DNA of 12,182 nt from Sulfurimonas sp. Lineage in GTDB: Bacteria; Campylobacterota; Campylobacteria; Campylobacterales; Sulfurimonadaceae. The stretch covers positions 1 through 12,182 of the forward strand of contig JALSKR010000194.1 of assembly GCA_026988735.1 (NCBI GenBank). Reading direction: 5' to 3'. The notes below the pieces were generated by a model, which worked only from the letters and a program-made list of their open reading frames with translations, was not told the origin of the DNA and ran no database searches. Below are positions 1 through 6,371 of this stretch, in pieces. Position 1 is the first letter of the stretch; every line of letters begins with the position of its first letter. Made by a program: the position numbers and the translations under genes.

Positions 1-96
1 AAGGGTATCAAAATTGTCAGATAATACTCTTGTTGCTCCACCAATAGACTGCGGAGGAAAGAAAACATTCACAAGTGCGATTTTTTGTTTAGACAT
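1..96 (-). CDS. Glycosyltransferase, probably GT4-like (N-terminus only, cut by window edge)
   Basis: An open frame begins with ATG at 96 and leaves the window at base 1, giving 32 residues. It starts MSKQKIALVNVFFPP and continues with QSIGGATRVLSDNFDTL. A hydrophobic beta strand, a short PP turn and then a GG-x-T/A-R-V loop is the usual N-terminal start of GT-B fold (GT4/GT1) glycosyltransferases, where the glycine loop lies near the acceptor. A good ribosome binding site, AGGGG, lies about six bases before the ATG. The start overlaps the stop of the upstream glycosyltransferase gene by eight bases (ATGTCTAA), so translation is probably coupled. The catalytic C-terminal half is outside the window, so sugar specificity cannot be judged. 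That a gene is present is well supported; the family is a moderate inference. Confidence 0.7.
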   Translation of the reverse strand, partial: MSKQKIALVNVFFPPQSIGGATRVLSDNFDTL

Positions 97-2236
97 TAGA
101 TCCCCTTTTGCTTAATGCAGTTTTAATGATGGTGTCGATATTTTTTGATAATGCCTCAAGGGAGTAGTTTTTTTCTACTTTATTATAAGCGTTTAAACCT
201 ATCTCATTGCGTACTTTTTTATTTTTTACTAAGTGGCTAAGTGCCTTGTACCACTCCTCCTCTGTTCCTGCGATTAAAGCATCCTTGCCATCTTCAATAA
301 CATCCAAATAATTTTGAGTATTGCTTACAACGGAAGGAATCTTAAAATTGGCCGCTTCAAACCACTTTAGTTCACTTTTGCAGTTATTGATGATATCGTT
401 ATGTAAAACTGCCAAACTTATGTCAGCACCACTGAGATAAAGCCAATATTGCTCAATGGTAGAAGTTTTTTCCAAAAGAATGAGTTGATTTTTAAATTGA
501 TTTATAAACTCTGTTGGTAAAGTTAAATGCCCTACAACAGTTAATTTTACATTTTTATTTTCAGTTAAAACACGTTCAATTGCACTTAATGTAAGTTCTA
601 TAAAATCAGAATTATGTGCCAAAGTGCCGCTACCATAAAAAATATTGATATAATCTTTTTCTTTTTTCATCATATCTATATTTAATGAGTCCAAGCCATT
701 ACGATGTAAAAAACCTTCTTTGGAAGTAACCAAAGGATCAAGCAAGGAAAGTAGTGGTTCAGTGGAAGCAATAGCGTACTCACACAAGCTTGCCGCACCC
801 CTAAAAAGTGGCATTCCATAGGTTAAGTTGGAATACTCTTCTATTGAAATGCTATTCCCGTAAGTTTCATATGGAGAAGGGTAGACAGGATCGAAAATAA
901 GATCATCTATTTCATAGAAAGTGATTTTCCCTAAAGCCCTTGCTTGTGTAATACTTTTTATAATAATTGGCATGGAGGGAACACGGTAATAAATAATAAT
1001 ATCATGAAAAAATAGTTCATCATACTTTTGAACAAGTTCTGTCCATGAAATTTTTGTGACCTTGTATCCTGCCAGAGCTAACTGTTCTTCTTTTTGATCA
1101 ATTCGATACCTAATACACTGAGGTACATGAAAATCGCCAACAATCAAAACATTTCGAGTGTTTATACTTTGAGAGACATGATTCTCTTTTTGAGTAAAAA
1201 TATTTTTATAAGATGTCGCCATATTTGAAACCAATTCATTTGTCTCAGAGATAAGTTCATTGCGATTCCCCGTCTTTGCTAACCCATGCAACTTCCCTTG
1301 TTTACTATTCCATAACTCTTCAATGGTTTCATCCAATTTCTTTAAAAGTTGGTTGTTTTGTGAAAATTTGTTAAAATGTAAACCGGAAACAAGGGTGGAC
1401 AATGCATCCTCAGTTTTTAATAATTTTAGATAAACTTCAGATAAATTAACATAAAGCCAAAAGGATTCGTTTTGGTCTGTCTCAAGATTTTTTGCTAACT
1501 TGTAAAACTCTAACGATTCACCATAGCTCCCTTTTTCTAGATAAATGTTGCCTAACAATTCACAACACATAAAAGTATGTGAACAATAGAGAGAAAGTGA
1601 CAGGATGCTTAATGCTTTTTCTGATTGCATATTAGTTAAATAGCTTTTACCAAGTTGTGCATAAAATTCTGTATCAAATTTGATATCGTCACTTAGACGG
1701 ATAAATTCAATATTTTCCGCCTGTAAAATTTTCATATATATCTCTTCCTCTTTAAGACCTTTTAAAAGAGGGTTTAATTCTATTATTCTTTTTATATCAA
1801 GTTTGGATAAATCATATTGGAATCCAATTATATTGCAAAAGTCTTGTACTTTTTTATGATTTTCAGTAATGCTTGAACTCTGTTTAAGCGGAGACACCCC
1901 CCATTTTCTTTTTCCTGTGATAATTTCTTTATATCCAATTTGTTTAAAATGTTCAAAAGCAGAAGATATTTTTCCGGACTTTATCAACCGATTAATATCG
2001 GAGTTCAGTAGAAGATAAACATTTTCATCAAATGTTGCATGGTTAATATGGAACTTCCTTTTTCCCTCTTTAATTTCATTTAGTCCGAAAAGTTTTAAAT
2101 GATGCTTCGCATCCTTAAATTGGTTTTTTTCTATTGCGTCAGCAATATCCGGATTTGCTTTTAAATAAGCTTTTTCATCAAAACCCATTATTGGAGTGGT
2201 ATTGTTTTTTTTTATTTTTCTAAATATTTTACGCAT
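89..2236 (-). CDS. Multidomain glycosyltransferase: tandem N-terminal repeats, TPR-like region, C-terminal GT4-type domain
   Basis: This 715-residue protein probably adds a sugar during capsule chain assembly on the cytoplasmic side. Residues 19-61 and 69-111 are two gap-free copies of a 43-residue unit (FDExxYLxxN-x-DI ... H ... G ... E ... GKRK). The unit is often attached to surface-polysaccharide glycosyltransferases. Residues roughly 185-300 look like TPR-type helical pairs (AQLGKSYL, CELLGNIYLEKGSYGESLEFY, VNLSEVYLKLLKTEDAL). From about 360 the protein reads as a GT-B enzyme: VLIVGDFHVPQCIRYRIDQK begins the first Rossmann half, FYGSGTLAHNSDF opens the second half, and SELKWFEAANFKIPSVVS matches the nucleotide-sugar binding region with its E-x3-E glutamates. 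ATG at 2236 has AAGGA about six bases upstream and overlaps the sulfotransferase stop by eight bases. Donor and acceptor sugars cannot be told. An A9 run lies in codons 8-11 of the coding strand. Confidence 0.85.
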   Translation of the reverse strand: MRKIFRKIKKNNTTPIMGFDEKAYLKANPDIADAIEKNQFKDAKHHLKLFGLNEIKEGKRKFHINHATFDENVYLLLNSDINRLIKSGKISSAFEHFKQIGYKEIITGKRKWGVSPLKQSSSITENHKKVQDFCNIIGFQYDLSKLDIKRIIELNPLLKGLKEEEIYMKILQAENIEFIRLSDDIKFDTEFYAQLGKSYLTNMQSEKALSILSLSLYCSHTFMCCELLGNIYLEKGSYGESLEFYKLAKNLETDQNESFWLYVNLSEVYLKLLKTEDALSTLVSGLHFNKFSQNNQLLKKLDETIEELWNSKQGKLHGLAKTGNRNELISETNELVSNMATSYKNIFTQKENHVSQSINTRNVLIVGDFHVPQCIRYRIDQKEEQLALAGYKVTKISWTELVQKYDELFFHDIIIYYRVPSMPIIIKSITQARALGKITFYEIDDLIFDPVYPSPYETYGNSISIEEYSNLTYGMPLFRGAASLCEYAIASTEPLLSLLDPLVTSKEGFLHRNGLDSLNIDMMKKEKDYINIFYGSGTLAHNSDFIELTLSAIERVLTENKNVKLTVVGHLTLPTEFINQFKNQLILLEKTSTIEQYWLYLSGADISLAVLHNDIINNCKSELKWFEAANFKIPSVVSNTQNYLDVIEDGKDALIAGTEEEWYKALSHLVKNKKVRNEIGLNAYNKVEKNYSLEALSKNIDTIIKTALSKRGSNV
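1904..2182 (-). repeat. Two tandem 43-residue protein repeats (FDExxYLxxNxDI units)
   Basis: Within the glycosyltransferase at 89-2236, residues 19-61 (bases 2054-2182) and 69-111 (bases 1904-2032) align without gaps over 43 positions with 19 identities by eye. Shared residues include F-D-E, Y-L, N, D-I, a central A, H, K, then G, E-I and the closing GKRK. The start-to-start spacing is 50 residues. DNA identity between the copies is visibly low, so this is an old protein-level duplication rather than a recent DNA repeat. The unit resembles the DPxxYLxxNPDV ... HYxxxGxxEGR modules found in secreted and surface-related proteins; its function is unknown to me. Confidence 0.8.
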
Positions 2237-3083
2237 CTTTGTTCCTTTTTATGTCAAAGCCCACATAGCCATTTCTTGGAAGATTGTGGTGCAATAAGCC
2301 TGATCTGAAATCTTTAGCAATAGTTAAATAGTTGTCAATTTCAATTTTTAAAGGAATATCATGCTGATATCGCTTGAATGCAATACCACGAACCCTTTCA
2401 TCATTTTCATCTTGTATAAGTTGATATATATACTCTCTATTTTCTTTATAGGCAGTCCATCGTTCATCAAAAAGCTGTAAAGCTTTTTTGTATAGTGCGA
2501 TATCTTTGCTGTTTTCTTTTTTGATGAGTGCTATGATTTTATCATCAATATTAAGTTTTTTGATTGCCTTATTTACATGTAAAGGCTTTAACTTCATTCT
2601 GTACATATGATTGAAAAGTGCAACAGAATCATCAAAACGCTCGGTAATACCTATAAAGCCAAAAAGTTCCAGCGGTTTTGCTTGAAGATATTTTGTCTGA
2701 ATATTTTTAAACCTCTCATCTGCTACAAACTCTTCAATCGTTCCTTTGTAATTGTTATGTGCTATAAAGTGCTGATAGTGAGAAGCAACTTGTCTAACAG
2801 GATCTCTCAAAACTGTTGCAACATATAGTGTCGGAAACATATGCATATATTTTCCAATCGGAAAGTGCCCCATCAGAATCTTTTTTTGTGAGATTATATT
2901 TAAAAGTTTATATGGATCTTTTTCCTTATAAATATAATTCACTATTTCATTAGATGTCTCAACACTATTCAATGAATAATCACATAGAACACTATCTTCT
3001 CCAAAATAATTTTTCATCATAAATTTGAAACTTGTTCCAGAGGTTTTTGGTATGTGTACGAAAAGTATAGGCTGTTTATTCAT
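2229..3083 (-). CDS. PAPS-dependent carbohydrate sulfotransferase (Sulfotransfer_2-like)
   Basis: This protein of 284 residues probably transfers sulfate from 3'-phosphoadenosine 5'-phosphosulfate to a hydroxyl of the capsule or a lipid-linked precursor in the cytoplasm. The N-terminus holds the 5'-phosphosulfate loop, FVHIPKTSGTS at residues 8-18, including the P-K-T-x-G-T core. Residues 92-103, LRDPVRQVASHY, form the 3'-phosphate binding site with Arg93 and Ser101. A GHFP motif at residues 72-75 lies between them, where this family often has a conserved histidine. No signal peptide or membrane segment is visible. I chose ATG at 3083 over an in-frame TTG at 3086 because it is a standard start, it follows AGGA at about nine bases, and it gives the same eight-base overlap (ATGAATAA) with the upstream gene that recurs at the next two junctions. 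No PAPS-synthesis gene is in the window, so the donor must come from elsewhere in the genome. The acceptor is unknown. Confidence 0.85.
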   Translation of the reverse strand: MNKQPILFVHIPKTSGTSFKFMMKNYFGEDSVLCDYSLNSVETSNEIVNYIYKEKDPYKLLNIISQKKILMGHFPIGKYMHMFPTLYVATVLRDPVRQVASHYQHFIAHNNYKGTIEEFVADERFKNIQTKYLQAKPLELFGFIGITERFDDSVALFNHMYRMKLKPLHVNKAIKKLNIDDKIIALIKKENSKDIALYKKALQLFDERWTAYKENREYIYQLIQDENDERVRGIAFKRYQHDIPLKIEIDNYLTIAKDFRSGLLHHNLPRNGYVGFDIKRNKDA

Positions 3084-4908
3084 CAATCATTATCCTAAAG
3101 TCCTCATATTGTTGTGTTAGGTTGGAATTATAGTATTTGTCACCTTTCAATATAATATTCCATTTCTGTTTCATAAAGGATACTTCATTGTTGAAGCGTT
3201 CGATTTTTACAGGATTGTCTTCCTGCCCTCTGCTTATAGATTCATGATGATAAAGCTCAACATAAGGTGTCCAGAGATTACGGTAGCCTTTTTCAAGTAA
3301 TTTTAAACAAAAATCAACATCGTTAAAGGCAACAGTGAGGTCTTGTTCGTTTAAGCCGTTTACTTCTAAATAAAGTGATTTTTTTACCACAAGGCAGGCA
3401 CCGGTAACGGCACTGTAGTTTTGAATGATTTTAAGTCTGGAAAAGTAGCCCTCTGAGTGACGCGGAAAGTATTTGTGTGAATGTCCAGCCACACCACCTA
3501 TGCCTAGTATTACACCAGCATGCTGAATGGTTTCATTATCATAATAGAGCATGGCACCTACTGCACCGATATCTTCTCTTAGTGCATGCGAGACCATCTC
3601 TGTGAGCCAATGGTGAGAGATGACCTCTACATCATTGTTGACAAGTCCGATAATCTCACCTTTTGCATGCTGAACACCAAAGTTGTTAATGGCAGAATAG
3701 TTGAAAGGATAATGATACTCAAGTATGCGTATATGGTCATAGACTTTTAATGTTTCAAAATACGCCAAAGTCTGTGCATCTGTGGTTTCGTTGTCTAGAA
3801 TAATAATCTCATAATTGGGGTAGATGGTTTTTTCTAAAATACTGGTAATACATTTAAAGAGTATCTCGTAACCATCACGTGTAGGGATAAGTAATGAAAC
3901 CAAAGGAGGGGTATCTGGAAGTAGATAAGATACTTTATTGGTGTTGGGTAGCAAGCCTTTTTCTACGGTTACTTTTTGATGGCTCTCTTTAAAATAATCT
4001 TGTAAAGCATGCACCCCTGCAGCTGTGGTATAGTTTTTAGCAGAAGGGGAGAGTGCAGTAGAGCCTTCTATAGCTCTCCAATGATAGAGTACTTTTTCTA
4101 TGTGGGCTATGGATGCAGGGTCTATTTGTTTGAGACATCGAAGGTATAAGTCGTAATCTTGGCTACCTTCATACCCTTTTCTAAAACCTTGCACAGCTTC
4201 TACAATACTTTTTTGGATGAGTGTGAGATGTGCAATGTAGTTTTGCGAAAAAAACATATCTGGGTTCCAGCCCGATTTAAAGTGCGGATCAAAACGTTTG
4301 TTATGTGCATCTATTTTGTCTTCATCTGAATAAATGAGTTTGAGATTTTTGTTTTCATTGAGTTTTTTTGCCATTTCATAGAGTGCATGGGGTGCAAGCA
4401 TATCGTCATGATCTAAAAAAGTGACATATACTCCTGTAGCCAAAGCCAAAGCGCTGTTGGAGGCTTCTGATATATGACCATTACGTTCTCTGTAGATGAT
4501 TTTTATACGTCTATCCAAAGCAGCATATTTTTTAAGGGTATTAAGGGTTTCTTGTGATGTTGAGGCATCATCTGCAATACAAAGTTCCCAGTGTGTATAG
4601 GTTTGTTTACGTACAGAGTCTATCATGTGTGAAAGATAGGTTTTGCTTGTGTTGTACGTAGGCGTGATGATGGAAATCAGTGGGGTGTAGTCTAATGCTT
4701 CAGTATATAAAATATTTGTTTCATTTGTGAGTATCCATTTTTCATAGGTAGACTTTTTTTGTGTATACTCTTTTTGTATACGTCTATACATCCCCTCTAG
4801 CCCATCTTTTCGATAGCTGTGTATAAGCCTGAAGAAGAGTGCAAAAGATTTTTCCTGCCATAGTATATAATAGTATTTGTATGTAGAGTCTATAAACTTT
4901 TTGAGCAT
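3076..4908 (-). CDS. Dual-domain GT2 glycosyltransferase (rhamnosyltransferase/O-antigen type)
   Basis: The 610-residue protein carries two GT-A (GT2) domains and probably makes two linkages of the capsule repeat or extends the chain processively. Domain 1 starts near residue 76 (PLISIITPTYN), has a DDAS turn at 113-116, the metal-binding LDHDD at 165-169 and a GSQDYDL segment at 248-254 that fits the acceptor/base region. Domain 2 starts near 335 (PLVSLLIPTRDG), has NND at 424-426 as its DxD equivalent, TGACLVV near the acceptor site and a FNDVDFCLKL segment further on. This arrangement matches large bacterial rhamnan and O-antigen glycosyltransferases. Residues 33-48 (RKDGLEGMYRRIQKEY) match the KpsE-like protein of the same locus. 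ATG at 4908 overlaps the phosphohexomutase stop by one base (TAATG), suggesting translational reinitiation; its own Shine-Dalgarno is weak (AAGG about 13 bases away). Donor sugar is not predictable. Confidence 0.9.
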   Translation of the reverse strand: MLKKFIDSTYKYYYILWQEKSFALFFRLIHSYRKDGLEGMYRRIQKEYTQKKSTYEKWILTNETNILYTEALDYTPLISIITPTYNTSKTYLSHMIDSVRKQTYTHWELCIADDASTSQETLNTLKKYAALDRRIKIIYRERNGHISEASNSALALATGVYVTFLDHDDMLAPHALYEMAKKLNENKNLKLIYSDEDKIDAHNKRFDPHFKSGWNPDMFFSQNYIAHLTLIQKSIVEAVQGFRKGYEGSQDYDLYLRCLKQIDPASIAHIEKVLYHWRAIEGSTALSPSAKNYTTAAGVHALQDYFKESHQKVTVEKGLLPNTNKVSYLLPDTPPLVSLLIPTRDGYEILFKCITSILEKTIYPNYEIIILDNETTDAQTLAYFETLKVYDHIRILEYHYPFNYSAINNFGVQHAKGEIIGLVNNDVEVISHHWLTEMVSHALREDIGAVGAMLYYDNETIQHAGVILGIGGVAGHSHKYFPRHSEGYFSRLKIIQNYSAVTGACLVVKKSLYLEVNGLNEQDLTVAFNDVDFCLKLLEKGYRNLWTPYVELYHHESISRGQEDNPVKIERFNNEVSFMKQKWNIILKGDKYYNSNLTQQYEDFRIMIDE

Positions 4909-6290
4909 TAGTGTAAAAGTGCCTTTGCTTCTTGAATCAGTTGATTGACTTTGCTTTCATACGTTTTGGCAAGTGCTTCATCGGTAGATTCGAAACGTGT
5001 GACCAGTACAGGGGTAGTGTTGCTAGCTCTTACGAGACCCCAGCCATGTTCAAAGTTTATACGTACGCCATCTACATCAATAATGTTGAGGATGTTTGGA
5101 AAATCTCTTGAAGGAGGTGCAAGTAGTTCCTTCACTTTATCGATAATAAGAAATTTTTCATCTTCGGTCGTTTCTACTTTTATCTCTTCTGTAGAAAACA
5201 CAGAAGGAAGGGCATCTATCTCTGCATCAATGTCTATGCCATCTGCGATGAGTTCTAACATACGTAATGTAGCATAGATGGCATCATCATAACCGAAATA
5301 GCGGTGTTTAAAGAAAATATGCCCTGAAACTTCACAGGCAAGGTCTGCCTGTGTCTCTTTCATTTTAACCTTAAGATTGGAGTGCCCTGTTTTGTACATG
5401 ATGGCTTTTGCACCACGACGCTCCAGTTCATCATACATGACTTGTGAGCATTTTACTTCACCTATGACTGTGGGATTTTCCATTTTCATCGCATACAGAA
5501 GTGCCATTTGGTCACCTTTGATGTTGTGCTTGTGTGTGAGTACGGCAATACGGTCTGCATCACCATCATAGGCAAAGGCGATGTCACCTTCTTTTTCGAG
5601 TAAAGCTTTTACATCTGTAAGGTTTTTCTCTTCAGATGGATCTGGGTGGTGGTTGGGGAAGGAGCCATCTGGTTCGAGATAGAGACCTTTATAGTTAAAC
5701 TCAAGCGCATCAAAAATGTCGGTGATGACAGTATCGGCTACACCGTTGCCTGCATCGATAATAATCTTTTGAGGAAAGTTTTTGAGGTGTTGAAACTGAT
5801 TTACCATATACTCGATATATGGTGTCTTGACATCAATATTTATTTTTGTTGTATTGTCTTCGATATTTCTGTCTTGATTTTGTATAATCTCATCGCCAAG
5901 AGCATAGATATCTTCTCCAAAAAAAGGCGATTTGTCTAAAGTAATTTTAAATCCATTGTATTCAGAAGGATTGTGTGAACCTGTAATCATAATAGATGCA
6001 TCGGTATGTACACCATTATGTGAGATATAGTTAGAAAAATAATTGACAGGTGTGGCAACCATACCCATATCTAACACGGTACATCCAGCAGCATTGAGCC
6101 CTGAAGTAAGGTAATCTCTTAGTTTTGGAGAATGAGAACGTGCATCAAAACCTATGGCAACTACTTTGTTGCCTTTGACTTTGTGACCAAAGTAATACCC
6201 TAGTAGTTTAACAGAATGTTCATGTAGCTCTTTTTCGTAGATACCACGGATATCATATTCTCTAAAAATGGATTTTTGTATATTGTTCAT
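4908..6290 (-). CDS. manB: Phosphomannomutase/phosphoglucomutase
   Basis: This 460-residue cytoplasmic enzyme of the alpha-D-phosphohexomutase family interconverts hexose-6-phosphate and hexose-1-phosphate, feeding GDP-mannose or UDP-glucose type precursors. All four domain signatures are present: FREYDIRG at residues 9-16; the phosphoserine loop TGSHNP at 103-108 with catalytic Ser105; the magnesium loop DGDADR at 242-247; the sugar-specificity loop ACEVSGHIFF; and the C-terminal phosphate-binding RASNTTP. The length is normal for bifunctional PMM/PGM (AlgC/ManB class), and the E-x-SGH loop fits use of both mannose and glucose phosphates. ATG at 6290 follows a GGGGGA ribosome site by about three bases, which is close but strong in sequence. 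It is the first gene after an internal promoter and leads the assembly block. The gene symbol reflects the family; mannose versus glucose preference is not proven by sequence. Confidence 0.93.
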   Translation of the reverse strand: MNNIQKSIFREYDIRGIYEKELHEHSVKLLGYYFGHKVKGNKVVAIGFDARSHSPKLRDYLTSGLNAAGCTVLDMGMVATPVNYFSNYISHNGVHTDASIMITGSHNPSEYNGFKITLDKSPFFGEDIYALGDEIIQNQDRNIEDNTTKINIDVKTPYIEYMVNQFQHLKNFPQKIIIDAGNGVADTVITDIFDALEFNYKGLYLEPDGSFPNHHPDPSEEKNLTDVKALLEKEGDIAFAYDGDADRIAVLTHKHNIKGDQMALLYAMKMENPTVIGEVKCSQVMYDELERRGAKAIMYKTGHSNLKVKMKETQADLACEVSGHIFFKHRYFGYDDAIYATLRMLELIADGIDIDAEIDALPSVFSTEEIKVETTEDEKFLIIDKVKELLAPPSRDFPNILNIIDVDGVRINFEHGWGLVRASNTTPVLVTRFESTDEALAKTYESKVNQLIQEAKALLH

Positions 6291-6307
6291 ATGTCCCCCG
6301 ACCCTTA

Positions 6308-6338
6308 TTGTGACGCTAGTATAACATATGTTTGTGAC
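6308..6338 (-). promoter_or_regulatory. Internal promoter of the assembly block, with flanking direct repeats
   Basis: On the minus strand, TGTTATACT (6318-6326) is an extended -10 element, with TATACT at 6318-6323. The predicted start of transcription is near 6311, about 20 bases before the phosphohexomutase ATG. No good -35 hexamer is seen at 16-18 bases, which is common in Campylobacterota sigma-70 promoters; the sequence further upstream is T-rich. Two copies of TTGTGAC (plus-strand reading, 6308-6314 and 6332-6338) lie 24 bases apart on either side of the -10. A 10-bp palindrome, AACATATGTT (6323-6332), overlaps the upstream end of the -10. The repeats could be regulator half-sites, but no regulator is identified. 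Confidence 0.5.
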
Positions 6339-6346
6339 AGAAATAT

Positions 6347-6371
6347 GAAAAAAATAATTTTATGATTATTC
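6347..6371 (-). terminator. Weak A/T-only hairpin with T run after the kpsE-like gene
   Basis: Reading the minus strand, AATAAT (6370-6365) pairs with ATTATT (6358-6353) around a six-base loop and is followed by a run of five Ts. It overlaps the stop codon of the kpsE-like gene. The stem contains no G-C pair, so termination would at best be partial. Its location before the internal promoter is where a partial terminator between export and assembly blocks would sit. In DNA this AT-rich such a stem can arise by chance. Confidence 0.2.

Noticed and set aside
2607..2828. Plus-strand open frame of 73 codons inside the sulfotransferase gene
   Set aside because: It lies wholly antisense to a gene with intact PAPS motifs, has no recognisable domain and no clear ribosome site, and is best explained as a chance frame.
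4945..5939. Plus-strand frames opposite the phosphohexomutase (4945-5277, 5377-5571, 5646-5939)
   Set aside because: All are antisense to a fully conserved enzyme; their serine-rich or low-complexity translations look like mirror images of its codon pattern.
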